A stretch of 60,685 nt of DNA, taken from assembly GCA_947475685.1 (NCBI GenBank), contig CANJNC010000018.1:1-60685 (forward strand), given 5' to 3'. Within the stretch, counting starts at the first letter, position 1; every line of letters begins with the position of its first letter. This DNA comes from Comamonadaceae bacterium (lineage in GTDB: Bacteria > Pseudomonadota > Gammaproteobacteria > Burkholderiales > Burkholderiaceae_C). Shown here piece by piece: positions 7,134 through 14,780 of this stretch. The notes under the pieces are model-generated. The model was not told the origin of the DNA and did no database searches. It saw only the letters and a list, made by a program, of their open reading frames with translations. The position numbers and the translations under genes were made by a program.

Positions 7134-9185
7134 ATGACGCTCATTCAACCCAATTCTGAAAGGCTTGCCGAGCCCCTTTTTAGCAAAGGGGTTGCCTATT
7201 ATGAGAGCGGGGAATTCGATCAAGCATTTGAGATTTTCAAATTGCTCATTGACAAAGACCCCTTGCATTTTGATGCGCAGTACTTGAGTGCGTTGATTCA
7301 TTTAAGAAGTCAGCGTTTTTTGGATGCCATTGATTACTTGAGGGTCACCTTGTCCATTAAGCACAATCACCCTCCATGCTTGCGTTATTTGGCGCTGTCC
7401 TTGTCCAAGGTTGGTCAGTTTGAGCAAGCCTTGGAGCAAACGCGTCTCTTGATCGAATTGTCACCCGACTCGCTTGATGGACATTCATTGCTTGCTCAAA
7501 TTCAAGTTGACATGGGAGATCTGACGGCAGCGCTTGTCACTTGGAATAAGCTTGGTCAACTTGAACCTACGTCTGCTCAGATACAAAACAACATTGGTGT
7601 GATCTGTCACCAGTTGGGCCAATTTGAACAGGCCATTGTTCATTACCAGCAGGCTCGACTTTTAGATCCGCATGATGCAAAGTTATGCTTTGATTTGGCC
7701 GTGTCTCAAGAGGCACTTGGTCAGTTAGAGGTGGCGCAGCAGAGCTATCAGCTCGCCTTGGACATTGATTCTCACCACAAAGGAGCGCATTTTAATCTGG
7801 GCTTGTTACAGATCCAATTGGGGGATTTGGAGAGTGCCCTTGAGTCTTTTGATCGGGTTTTGTCAATTGATCCAAGCATGCCTTTGGCATATCTGAACAA
7901 AGCGGTTGCTCTTCAAAAGCTCAAAGCATTTGTGCCCGCTCGGTTGGCACTTGAACGGGCCATGACATTGGATCCCCAGAGCGCTTTGATATGTTTTAAT
8001 TTGGCGACTGTGTTGCAAGACATCCGAGAGCTTCAAGCCAGTGCCAACATGTATCAACGGGTCTTGGACTTGGATCCCACGCATCTCAATGCTTGGTGTA
8101 ATTTAGGCGATGTGTTGAATGACCTGCAAAAACCAAAACTTGCCATTGATTGCTATTTAAAAGCTTTAGAGCTGGAGCCTCAATCCATAAGGGCAGGGTA
8201 CCATCTGAGCTTATCTTATTTGCTCGATGCCCAGTTTGCGAAAGGATGGCCTTTATTCGAATGCAGGCGCCTATATGAGGCGACTTACCTCTCGATTCAA
8301 GACAAACTTGTAAAACCTGTGGCTCCTATGTGGCTGGGAAAAGAAAGCTTGAAAGATAAGAGTATTTTGGTCGCTTGTGAACAAGGCTTGGGGGACAGCA
8401 TTCAGTTCGTTCGGTACTTGGCCTATTTGAAAGAGCTCGGTGCACACGTGCTGCTGCAAGCGCCTAGCGCACTCATTGAACTTTTTAGGTCTGCGCCAGG
8501 CATTTCTGAGATATGGCCTAATGACCAAGAATGTCCAGAGAGTGACTTTTATGTCTCTTTAATGAGTTTACCCCTGGCGCTAAAGTCAATCGTGCCAAAC
8601 ATTCCTACTCCTTTGGGGTATTTAAAGTCAACGCCCTTTTTGTCAGAGAAATGGAAAGGCAAGCTGGGCCCCAAAGCCAAACTCAGGGTGGGCTTGGTTT
8701 GGTCAGGGGGTGTGCGCTTTGAGCAGCCTTGGAGTTGGGGGGTCAATCAGCGAAGAAATATGCAATTGCAGATGTTCAAGTCATGGGCCCATCCCGAGAT
8801 AGAGTTTTACTCCCTCCAAAAAGGGGAGGCAGCCATCAAGGAGCTGAGCTTGTTGGAAGCTCAAAATTGGGGAGGTCCTGTCATCATAGACCACATGGGG
8901 GAAGTTGTAGACTTTTCAGACACTGCTGCACTCATGGATCAATTGGACTTGTTGATCAGTGTGGATACTTCATGCGCACACTTGGCAGGGGCCTTGGGCA
9001 AGCCTGTGTGGTTGCTCAATCGCTTTGATACCTGTTGGCGGTGGCAATTGGGCATTGGGGATTCGCCTTGGTATGCCTCGATGAAAATATACAGGCAAGA
9101 ACGGCTTGACGACTGGAGTGGTGTGATTGCCCTAGTCAGAGCTGATTTGCACAGTCTTTTACCGTCGTGGATCAAAGCCAAATAG
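7134..9185 (+). CDS. TPR-repeat protein with glycosyltransferase-like C-terminal domain
   Basis: The 683-residue protein has roughly ten tetratricopeptide repeats (about residues 15-370; repeated patterns such as A-Y-x-N-L-G-x-x-x-x-x-L and L-D-P). A C-terminal domain (about 400-670) resembles family-9-type glycosyltransferases: ACEQGLGDSIQFVRYL, then GLVWSGG, and DLLISVDTSCAHLAGALGKP, the nucleotide-sugar binding end. Such proteins occur widely in Proteobacteria and are thought to modify surface structures or proteins, but no reaction is established here. Between GLVWSGG and the next conserved block is a short Trp-rich insert (EQPWSWGVN). It is divergent from the Bug gene; the 249 bases between them should hold both promoters. 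It is cytoplasmic, as no signal is seen. Confidence 0.8.
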   Translation: MTLIQPNSERLAEPLFSKGVAYYESGEFDQAFEIFKLLIDKDPLHFDAQYLSALIHLRSQRFLDAIDYLRVTLSIKHNHPPCLRYLALSLSKVGQFEQALEQTRLLIELSPDSLDGHSLLAQIQVDMGDLTAALVTWNKLGQLEPTSAQIQNNIGVICHQLGQFEQAIVHYQQARLLDPHDAKLCFDLAVSQEALGQLEVAQQSYQLALDIDSHHKGAHFNLGLLQIQLGDLESALESFDRVLSIDPSMPLAYLNKAVALQKLKAFVPARLALERAMTLDPQSALICFNLATVLQDIRELQASANMYQRVLDLDPTHLNAWCNLGDVLNDLQKPKLAIDCYLKALELEPQSIRAGYHLSLSYLLDAQFAKGWPLFECRRLYEATYLSIQDKLVKPVAPMWLGKESLKDKSILVACEQGLGDSIQFVRYLAYLKELGAHVLLQAPSALIELFRSAPGISEIWPNDQECPESDFYVSLMSLPLALKSIVPNIPTPLGYLKSTPFLSEKWKGKLGPKAKLRVGLVWSGGVRFEQPWSWGVNQRRNMQLQMFKSWAHPEIEFYSLQKGEAAIKELSLLEAQNWGGPVIIDHMGEVVDFSDTAALMDQLDLLISVDTSCAHLAGALGKPVWLLNRFDTCWRWQLGIGDSPWYASMKIYRQERLDDWSGVIALVRADLHSLLPSWIKAK

Positions 9186-9222
9186 CTCGCTCATTGCCGG
9201 ACCTTTGCTGCGGATTTTAGGC

Positions 9223-9254
9223 AAAAAAAATCCCCCTCAATCTCTCGAGGGGGA
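9223..9254 (-). terminator. Rho-independent terminator of the SWIB/H1-like gene
   Basis: TCCCCCTC (9231-9238) pairs with GAGGGGGA (9247-9254) around an 8-base loop. On the minus strand the stem is followed by eight T bases (9223-9230 read in reverse). It lies 13 bases past the stop of the minus-strand gene and also separates it from the convergent TPR gene. Confidence 0.9.
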
Positions 9255-9267
9255 GCTTGTCAGAAAA

Positions 9268-9717
9268 TTATGACAAGTGCTTGCCGATCAAACCAGCCAA
9301 TTCAAACATGGTGACTTGGGATTTGCCGAAAACTGCTTTGAGCTTGTCGTCAGCGTTGATGTTGCGTCTGTTGACCTTGTCTTGCAAGTTGTGCTTTTTG
9401 ATGTAAGTCCACAATTTGCTGACAACTTCAGTGCGGGGGCTAGGTGCGTGGCCAATGACAGCGGCCAATGCAGCGCTTGGGGTCAAGGGCTTCATGAATG
9501 CTGCATTGGGGGTGCGCTTTTTAGCGGGTGCTTTTTTAGCGGGTGCTTTTTTAGCAGCTACTTTTTTAGCAGGTGCCTTTTTAGCAGCTACTTTTTTAGC
9601 AGGCGCTTTTTTAGCAGGAGCCGCTTTTTTAGCGACTACTTTTTTCGCTGGTGCTTTTTTGGCGGGTGCCGCTTTTTTAGCAGCTTTTTTTGCCGGAGCT
9701 TTTTTTGCAGTTGCCAT
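9268..9717 (-). CDS. SWIB/MDM2-domain protein with histone H1-like Lys/Ala/Pro tail
   Basis: The 149-residue protein has two parts. Residues 1-68 are a low-complexity tail of AKKAPAKK-type units, like the C-terminal tail of histone H1 and bacterial H1-like proteins. Residues about 72-149 form a SWIB domain (FMKPLTPSAALAAVIG, then WTYIKKHNLQDKVNRRNINADDKL, then VTMFELAGLIGKHL). Proteins of this make-up are typical of Burkholderiales and are presumed to bind DNA. GAAGGA upstream of ATG 9717 and a TATACT box near 9740 on the minus strand fit a short leader. The tail length is likely variable because its DNA is repetitive. It faces the TPR gene and ends in a strong terminator. Confidence 0.88.
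   Translation of the reverse strand: MATAKKAPAKKAAKKAAPAKKAPAKKVVAKKAAPAKKAPAKKVAAKKAPAKKVAAKKAPAKKAPAKKRTPNAAFMKPLTPSAALAAVIGHAPSPRTEVVSKLWTYIKKHNLQDKVNRRNINADDKLKAVFGKSQVTMFELAGLIGKHLS
9516..9714 (-). repeat. Imperfect tandem repeat coding for the Lys/Ala/Pro tail
   Basis: The DNA repeats units of 15 to 30 bases built on GCT-AAA-AAA-GC(N) codons, encoding KKAPAKK and KKVAAKK. Such tracts change length by slippage, so the tail may differ between strains. The same repetitiveness creates long but meaningless open frames on the opposite strand. Confidence 0.75.
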
Positions 9718-9723
9718 TTTTGA

Positions 9724-10273
9724 TGTTCCTTCTTAAAGTATATAAAAACCAATGAAATCTGCGTTTTCCATCAGTGTTGTGATGCTATAGCGAAAAATAC
9801 GACTTTCCAAGGGGAGAAGTACTTTTTTCATAGGTAAATGTTGTTTTTTTTGGATAAAAGTGTGTTTTTCTCCTCCCAAGGCGCGGTTTTCTCAAAATTT
9901 CTTCATTTGAAAGTCCCGACTTTTTCTCTCTAGAAAGAGTGATATTTAGACGCTGGAGATTTTTTAGGCTGCTATTCTTATAATTTTTAGTTGGGAAAAA
10001 ATTATTTCACTGTCTCTGTGAGCCTGGCATCAAAGTGTATATTTTGAAAAAAACACAGCCTTAAGCGTCAAGGGTAAAATGTGGGAAAATGCACCACAAG
10101 ATCAAAGACTGCTTTGCAGTTTTTTTGTTTGTGTTCAAGCCAATGCATCAAGATGTGCAGAGTTCTTTTTCATAGAAGCTCTTTTTTTGCAGATCAAATG
10201 CATGAAGTCATTTTTGATCAAAAAATTAGTTTGATTTCCAGATATCAATCATTAATAACCGAACCAATAACTT
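9724..10273. other. Divergent regulatory region between the SWIB/H1-like gene and thrS
   Basis: About 550 AT-rich bases hold no convincing protein gene. A TATAAT box is at 9979-9984 on the plus strand, with only a weak -35 (TGGAGA, 19-base spacer), and could drive thrS with a leader of roughly 280 bases. A small hairpin with a T run is at 10104-10126. An open frame from GTG 10081 to 10296 overlaps the thrS start and may be a leader frame. A hairpin CTTTTTCT-ctct-AGAAAGAG lies near 9930. Confidence 0.5.
10104..10126 (+). terminator. Small terminator-like hairpin in the thrS leader
   Basis: ACTGC (10108-10112) pairs with GCAGT (10116-10120) around TTT, extended by A-T and G-T pairs, and is followed by six T bases. 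It is 150 bases before thrS and inside the open frame that starts at GTG 10081. It may be a weak attenuator. The stem has few G-C pairs, so it could also be inactive. Confidence 0.35.
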
Positions 10274-12181
10274 ATGTTAGACATTACGCTACCTGACGGT
10301 TCAGTCAGGCAATACCCAGGGCCTGTGAGCGTGTTTGATGTGGCCGCTTCCATCGGGTCTGGGCTTGCAAAGGCCGCTCTTGCTGGGCGCGTGAATGGTC
10401 AAGTCGTCGATACCAGTCATTTGATTCAAGCCAACAGCACACTCTCTATTTTGACCAGCAAAGATCCAGAGGGCCTAGAAGTTATTCGCCACTCCAGCGC
10501 TCATTTGATGGCCTATGCGGTCAAGTCCCTCTATCCTGATGCTCAGGTGACCATTGGACCTGTGATTGAAAATGGCTTTTACTATGATTTTTCTTACAGC
10601 CGTCCTTTTACGCCAGAGGATTTGGTGAGCATAGAGAAAAAGATGACGGAGCTTGCAGCAAAGGACGAGCCTTTGAGTAGACGCGTCCTTCCAAGAGACG
10701 AGGCGGTCGCGTTCTTTAAAAATTTAGGGGAGCACTACAAGGCGGAAATTATTCAAAGCATTCCCGCTGGCGAAGACGTCTCCTTGTACAGTGAGGGCGC
10801 CTTTACGGATTTGTGCCGTGGTCCTCACGTGCCATCCACGGGAAAGTTGAAATTTTTCAAGCTCATGAAAGTCGCTGGGGCCTACTGGAGGGGCGACCAT
10901 CGAAATGAGATGCTTCAAAGGATTTATGGAACAGCTTGGGAGTCTAAAGATGCGTTGCAGGGCTATTTGGCCATGCTTGAGGAGTCTGAAAAGAGAGACC
11001 ATCGACGCTTAGGTCGTGAGTTGGATCTGTTTCATATCGACGAACATGCCCCCGGCTTGGTCTTTTGGCACCCCAATGGTTGGACCATTTGGCAAGGTGT
11101 AGAGCAGTACATGAGGCAAGTCTACCGAGACAATGGATACTTGGAGGTCAAAGGCCCTCAGATCATTGACAAGACGCTTTGGGAAAAAACAGGGCATTGG
11201 GACAAATACCGCGACAACATGTTCACAACAGAAAGCGAAAAGAGAGATTACGCGCTCAAGCCCATGAATTGCCCTGGCCATATTTTGATTTACAAGCAAG
11301 GCATCAAGAGTTACCGTGATTTGCCACTTCGATATGGTGAGTTTGGGCAGTGTCATCGCAATGAGCCCTCTGGCGGTCTGCACGGCATCATGCGAGTGAG
11401 AGGTTTTACGCAAGACGATGGACATATATTTTGTACCGAGGATCAAATTCTTCAAGAGTGTACGGATTTCACCACCCTCTTGCAAAAAGTCTACAAAGAC
11501 TTTGGGTTTGAAAGCATCATTTATAAAGTGGCAACACGCCCTGTGCAGCGCATTGGCAGCGATGAGATCTGGGACAAAGCCGAGGCCGCTTTGAAGCACA
11601 GTTTGGATGTCTCCGGTTGTCACTACGAGGTCTCACCAGGAGACGGTGCCTTTTACGGCCCCAAGATTGAATACACGCTAAAAGACGCCATCGGGCGACA
11701 ATGGCAGTGCGGGACAATTCAGGTGGATTTTTCAATGCCAGAGCGTTTGGATGCGGAATATGTCGCCTTGGACAGCTCGAGGCAGCGTCCAGTGATGCTT
11801 CACAGGGCCATTGTGGGCAGTTTAGAGCGTTTCATAGGAATTTTGATTGAACAACATGCCGGCGCCTTGCCAACTTGGCTGGCCCCAGTTCAGGTGGCCA
11901 TTCTGACGATCACCGAATCTCAGTCTGAATATGCCCAAGATGTCGCCAAAATGCTGAAAAATCAAGGGTTTAGAGTGGCTTTGGACGTGAGCAATGAGAA
12001 AATTACGTATAAAATACGCTCTCACTCTATGCGCAAGCTTCCCTTTCTGTTGGTCATTGGTGACTCCGAGAAGGCATCTGCTTCAGTCGCGGTTCGAGCT
12101 CGGGGCAATGTTGACCTGGGTGTGATGACCACGGCTGAATTTATGCACAAACTCCAAGACGAGATCGATCACAAGCGTTGA
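10274..12181 (+). CDS. thrS: Threonyl-tRNA synthetase
   Basis: The 635-residue class II synthetase charges tRNA-Thr. In order it shows the TGS domain (residues 1-60, [12 protein letters not shown]), the editing domain with [24 protein letters not shown] and CRGPHVP, the catalytic core with [11 protein letters not shown] and [21 protein letters not shown] (motif 2), [17 protein letters not shown] (motif 3), and the anticodon-binding domain. Length is normal. ATG 10274 has no strong ribosome site (ATAACTT precedes it). It leads the translation gene block. The long AT-rich leader and the overlapping upstream frame suggest 5' regulation. Confidence 0.97.
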   Translation: MLDITLPDGSVRQYPGPVSVFDVAASIGSGLAKAALAGRVNGQVVDTSHLIQANSTLSILTSKDPEGLEVIRHSSAHLMAYAVKSLYPDAQVTIGPVIENGFYYDFSYSRPFTPEDLVSIEKKMTELAAKDEPLSRRVLPRDEAVAFFKNLGEHYKAEIIQSIPAGEDVSLYSEGAFTDLCRGPHVPSTGKLKFFKLMKVAGAYWRGDHRNEMLQRIYGTAWESKDALQGYLAMLEESEKRDHRRLGRELDLFHIDEHAPGLVFWHPNGWTIWQGVEQYMRQVYRDNGYLEVKGPQIIDKTLWEKTGHWDKYRDNMFTTESEKRDYALKPMNCPGHILIYKQGIKSYRDLPLRYGEFGQCHRNEPSGGLHGIMRVRGFTQDDGHIFCTEDQILQECTDFTTLLQKVYKDFGFESIIYKVATRPVQRIGSDEIWDKAEAALKHSLDVSGCHYEVSPGDGAFYGPKIEYTLKDAIGRQWQCGTIQVDFSMPERLDAEYVALDSSRQRPVMLHRAIVGSLERFIGILIEQHAGALPTWLAPVQVAILTITESQSEYAQDVAKMLKNQGFRVALDVSNEKITYKIRSHSMRKLPFLLVIGDSEKASASVAVRARGNVDLGVMTTAEFMHKLQDEIDHKR

Positions 12182-12262
12182 TCCTTGGCGGATTCGCGAT
12201 GTTGGGAAAGCATGGCATGCCCTTGGCCGATCTTGGCCAGACTTTTTTCGAGGATTGACACC

Positions 12263-12862
12263 ATCGTTACTGAATTTCGCGATCGCCGCCTTCGTGAGGA
12301 GCGCAAACACCGCCTTAACCGGGAAATCATGGCCCCGGAAGTTCGTCTGACTGGTCAAGATAACGAGCCCATTGGGATTGTTAGCATCGCTGAAGCGTTG
12401 AGAATGGCGGGAGATTTGGACGTTGATTTGGTTGAAATTGCTGCCACAGCGACACCACCTGTTTGTCGATTGATGGACTACGGTAAGTTCAAGTACCAAG
12501 AACAAAAGAAGGCGGCTGAGGCCAAATCCAAGCAAAAAGTGATTGAGGTCAAGGAAATCAAGTTTCGACCTGGAACGGATGATGGAGACTACAACATCAA
12601 ATTGCGCAATATAAGGCGCTTTTTGGATGAGGGCGATAAGTGTAAAATCACACTTCGCTTTAGAGGACGAGAAATTACGCATCAAGAGCTGGGAATGGCC
12701 TTGTTGAACAGAATTAGGGATGAATTGGCCGACTCCATTGTGGTCGAACAGTTTCCAAAGTTAGAAGGCCGACAGATGATCATGATGATTGCTCCTGGCA
12801 AGAAAAAACCGGGTAGCGTGACCAAACCCGTTGCAGACACCACGTCAGTGGCGTCTGCTTGA
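12263..12862 (+). CDS. infC: Translation initiation factor IF-3, probable ATC start
   Basis: IF-3 binds the 30S subunit, prevents premature 50S joining and checks the start codon. The conserved protein begins at [20 protein letters not shown], runs through [14 protein letters not shown] and the linker, and ends with the C-terminal domain ([32 protein letters not shown]). No ATG precedes this in a sensible place. ATC at 12263 has GAGG 9 bases upstream and gives 199 residues. A TTG at 12185 would add 26 residues that do not look conserved. Non-AUG starts (AUU in E. coli) let IF-3 repress its own translation. The Ser/Thr/Val-rich C-terminal tail is an extension. Confidence 0.9.
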   Translation: MVTEFRDRRLREERKHRLNREIMAPEVRLTGQDNEPIGIVSIAEALRMAGDLDVDLVEIAATATPPVCRLMDYGKFKYQEQKKAAEAKSKQKVIEVKEIKFRPGTDDGDYNIKLRNIRRFLDEGDKCKITLRFRGREITHQELGMALLNRIRDELADSIVVEQFPKLEGRQMIMMIAPGKKKPGSVTKPVADTTSVASA

Positions 12863-12872
12863 TCCAAAGGTT

Positions 12873-12925
12873 ACGCAAAAAAAAGAAGCGTCTCGGGGCC
12901 AACAAGGTTACGAACTGGTTCGTAA
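12873..12925 (+). promoter_or_regulatory. Inverted repeats in the rpmI leader, possible L20 operator
   Basis: TTACGAAC (12908-12915) and GTTCGTAA (12918-12925) form a perfect inverted repeat, 38 bases before the rpmI start. A shorter pair, ACGC (12873-12876) and GCGT (12888-12891), lies just upstream. In E. coli, ribosomal protein L20 represses rpmI-rplT by binding structured leader RNA at this place. Whether this structure does the same is inference. Confidence 0.35.
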
Positions 12926-12963
12926 ACGCCTCACGAGCGCAATTGAAGTAAGGAGCATTCAAA

Positions 12964-13167
12964 ATGCCCAAAATGAAAACAAAAAGCAGCGCTAAAAAGC
13001 GCTTTCGAGTTCGTCCTGGTGGGACCGTTAAACGTGGTCAAGCCTTTAAGCGTCATATCTTGACCAAGAAGACTACCAAGAACAAACGCCATTTGCGTGG
13101 AGCAGTTGCAGTTCATGAGACCAATATGGGTCACATGGCGCAAATGTTGCCAATGGCCGGTCTTTAA
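12964..13167 (+). CDS. rpmI: 50S ribosomal protein L35
   Basis: The 67-residue, very basic protein starts [20 protein letters not shown] and contains [24 protein letters not shown], the L35 signature. L35 is part of the large ribosomal subunit. AAGGAG precedes ATG 12964 with 8 bases between. It lies between infC and rplT, the near-universal order, and is translated from the same operon mRNA. Confidence 0.97.
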   Translation: MPKMKTKSSAKKRFRVRPGGTVKRGQAFKRHILTKKTTKNKRHLRGAVAVHETNMGHMAQMLPMAGL

Positions 13168-13193
13168 TTTAACGAATAACCAGGAGAAACAAT

Positions 13194-13553
13194 ATGCCTC
13201 GCGTAAAACGTGGTGTGACGGCTCGGGCACGTCATAAAAAAATACTGGTCCTTGCAAAAGGCTTTCGCGGTCGTCGCGGCAATGTCTTTAGAGTCGCTAA
13301 AGAAGCGGTGATGAAGGCGGGCCAATATGCCTACCGTGACCGCCGAACCAAAAAGAGGGTCTTTCGTCAACTTTGGATTGCCCGTATCAATGCGGCAGCC
13401 AGAGAGTGTGGACTGACCTACAGTCAGTTTGCCAATGGCCTGAAAAAGTCAATGATCGAGATTGATCGCAAGATGCTCGCAGATTTGGCGGTTCACGATA
13501 AAGCCGCCTTTGGCAGCATTGTGGAGCAGGTGAAAGACAAGCTGGCGATTTAA
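13194..13553 (+). CDS. rplT: 50S ribosomal protein L20
   Basis: The 119-residue protein begins [18 protein letters not shown] and contains [23 protein letters not shown], both typical of L20, which binds 23S rRNA early in assembly. Length is standard. AGGAG stands 8 bases before ATG. The gene follows rpmI by 26 bases. In other bacteria L20 also represses its own operon; the inverted repeat before rpmI is a candidate target. Confidence 0.97.
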   Translation: MPRVKRGVTARARHKKILVLAKGFRGRRGNVFRVAKEAVMKAGQYAYRDRRTKKRVFRQLWIARINAAARECGLTYSQFANGLKKSMIEIDRKMLADLAVHDKAAFGSIVEQVKDKLAI

Positions 13554-13581
13554 TTTTCCAGAGGTTTGAAAAAATTGCCGT

Positions 13582-13697
13582 CCTCTTTGACTAAGAGGCA
13601 GTAGGAGCCAAGAATTGAAATCCTACTGAGGTCAATCGCTTTCATCAAAAGAGGTTCGGGCAGGTGCTCAAGAAGTACTCGCTTTGACCTCTTTTTT
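13582..13697 (+). promoter_or_regulatory. Putative attenuator between rplT and pheS
   Basis: The 166-base gap holds mutually exclusive pairings. A terminator AAAAGAGGT (13647-13655) / ACCTCTTTT (13687-13695) ends in T bases. Its 3' arm also fits GAGGTCAA (13628-13635) through TTGACCTC (13684-13691), 8 perfect pairs. That segment is in turn partly held by an upstream stem: TTGAC (13587-13591) with GTCAA (13631-13635), and inside it CAGTAGGA (13599-13606) with TCCTACTG (13621-13628). A small hairpin CCTCTT/AAGAGG (13582-13598) also competes. This is the layout of an attenuator. E. coli pheST is attenuated through a Phe-rich leader peptide, but no Phe-rich leader is visible here. Confidence 0.65.
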
Positions 13698-13719
13698 ATT
13701 TTAAAAGAGTCTTTATCTC

Positions 13720-14760
13720 ATGAACCCCTCCATTGATGATTTGTTGACCCAAGCTGAACGCGCCTTTGATGAGGCAAGCACGCCGGCCGATTTAGAAAAT
13801 GCCAAGGCCTTGTTTTTGGGCAAAACGGGTCGAATTACAGAGCTCATGAAGGGGTTGTCAGCGCTTTCAGTTGATGAAAAAAAAGCGCAAGGTGCGCTCA
13901 TTAACAAAGCCAAACAAGGCATCGAAGATGCATTGCAGCAAAGACGCATGCAGATGCAAGCCGCAGAGTTAGATCGGCAACTACAAGCCGAGGCTTTGGA
14001 CGTCACCTTGCCAGGACGTGCACGGCACAAAGGCGGCTTGCACCCGGTGAGCATGACCATGGAGCGCATTGAAGGCGTGTTCTCCTCGATGGGTTTTGAG
14101 ACGGCCCGTGGTCCAGAAATCGAAACCGATTGGTTCAATTTCACTGCCTTGAACACCCCCCAAAACCATCCAGCCAGGTCCATGCACGATACCTTCTACG
14201 TTGAAGGAGGACATTTGCTCAGAACCCATACGAGTCCAATGCAAATTAGACATGCTGTTCAACACGTCAAACGCCATCAATCTTTGATCGATCAAGGGCA
14301 AAGCATGCCTGAAATTCGGGTCATTGCACCAGGACGAACGTATCGCGTGGACAGTGATGCGACGCATTCACCGATGTTTCATCAATGTGAAGGTCTTTGG
14401 ATTGGTGAGCAAGTGAGCTTTAAAGATTTGAAAGTTGTTTTTACCAACTTTTGTAAAATGTTTTTTGAAAGCGAAGATTTGATTCTGCGCTTTAGGCCCA
14501 GTTTTTTCCCTTTCACAGAACCCAGTGCAGAAATTGATATTCAGTTTGTCTCGGGTCCCCTGGCCGGACGTTGGTTGGAGGTGGCTGGTTCTGGCCAAGT
14601 GCACCCCAATGTGGTGCGCAATATGGGCTTAGATCCTGAGCGCTATATCGGATTTGCGTTTGGTATGGGGCCAGACCGATTGACCATGCTCCGATACGGC
14701 GTCAACGATTTGAGGCTTTTCTTTGACGGCGACTTGCGCTTTTTAAATCAATTTCAGTAA
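13720..14760 (+). CDS. pheS: Phenylalanyl-tRNA synthetase alpha subunit
   Basis: The 346-residue alpha chain of the alpha2-beta2 class II synthetase carries the catalytic site. The N-terminal coiled-coil that binds tRNA spans about residues 1-90. The core shows [19 protein letters not shown], the motif-2 region [14 protein letters not shown], and the C-terminal motif 3 [17 protein letters not shown]. Length is normal. It lies downstream of a probable attenuator and 20 bases before pheT. Confidence 0.97.
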   Translation: MNPSIDDLLTQAERAFDEASTPADLENAKALFLGKTGRITELMKGLSALSVDEKKAQGALINKAKQGIEDALQQRRMQMQAAELDRQLQAEALDVTLPGRARHKGGLHPVSMTMERIEGVFSSMGFETARGPEIETDWFNFTALNTPQNHPARSMHDTFYVEGGHLLRTHTSPMQIRHAVQHVKRHQSLIDQGQSMPEIRVIAPGRTYRVDSDATHSPMFHQCEGLWIGEQVSFKDLKVVFTNFCKMFFESEDLILRFRPSFFPFTEPSAEIDIQFVSGPLAGRWLEVAGSGQVHPNVVRNMGLDPERYIGFAFGMGPDRLTMLRYGVNDLRLFFDGDLRFLNQFQ

Positions 14761-14780
14761 CTCGCCAGGAGAGAAAATCA

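Noticed and set aside
9277..9736. Two long plus-strand open frames opposite the SWIB/H1-like gene
   Set aside because: They result from the repetitive Lys/Ala/Pro codons read on the other strand (Phe/Leu/Ala repeats) and have no ribosome site or homology.
10081..10296. 71-codon frame upstream of thrS as an independent protein gene
   Set aside because: It overlaps the thrS start and has no recognisable product; treated only as a possible leader frame.
12083..12685. 200-codon minus-strand frame across thrS and infC
   Set aside because: It is a shadow of conserved plus-strand genes without a ribosome site or known product.
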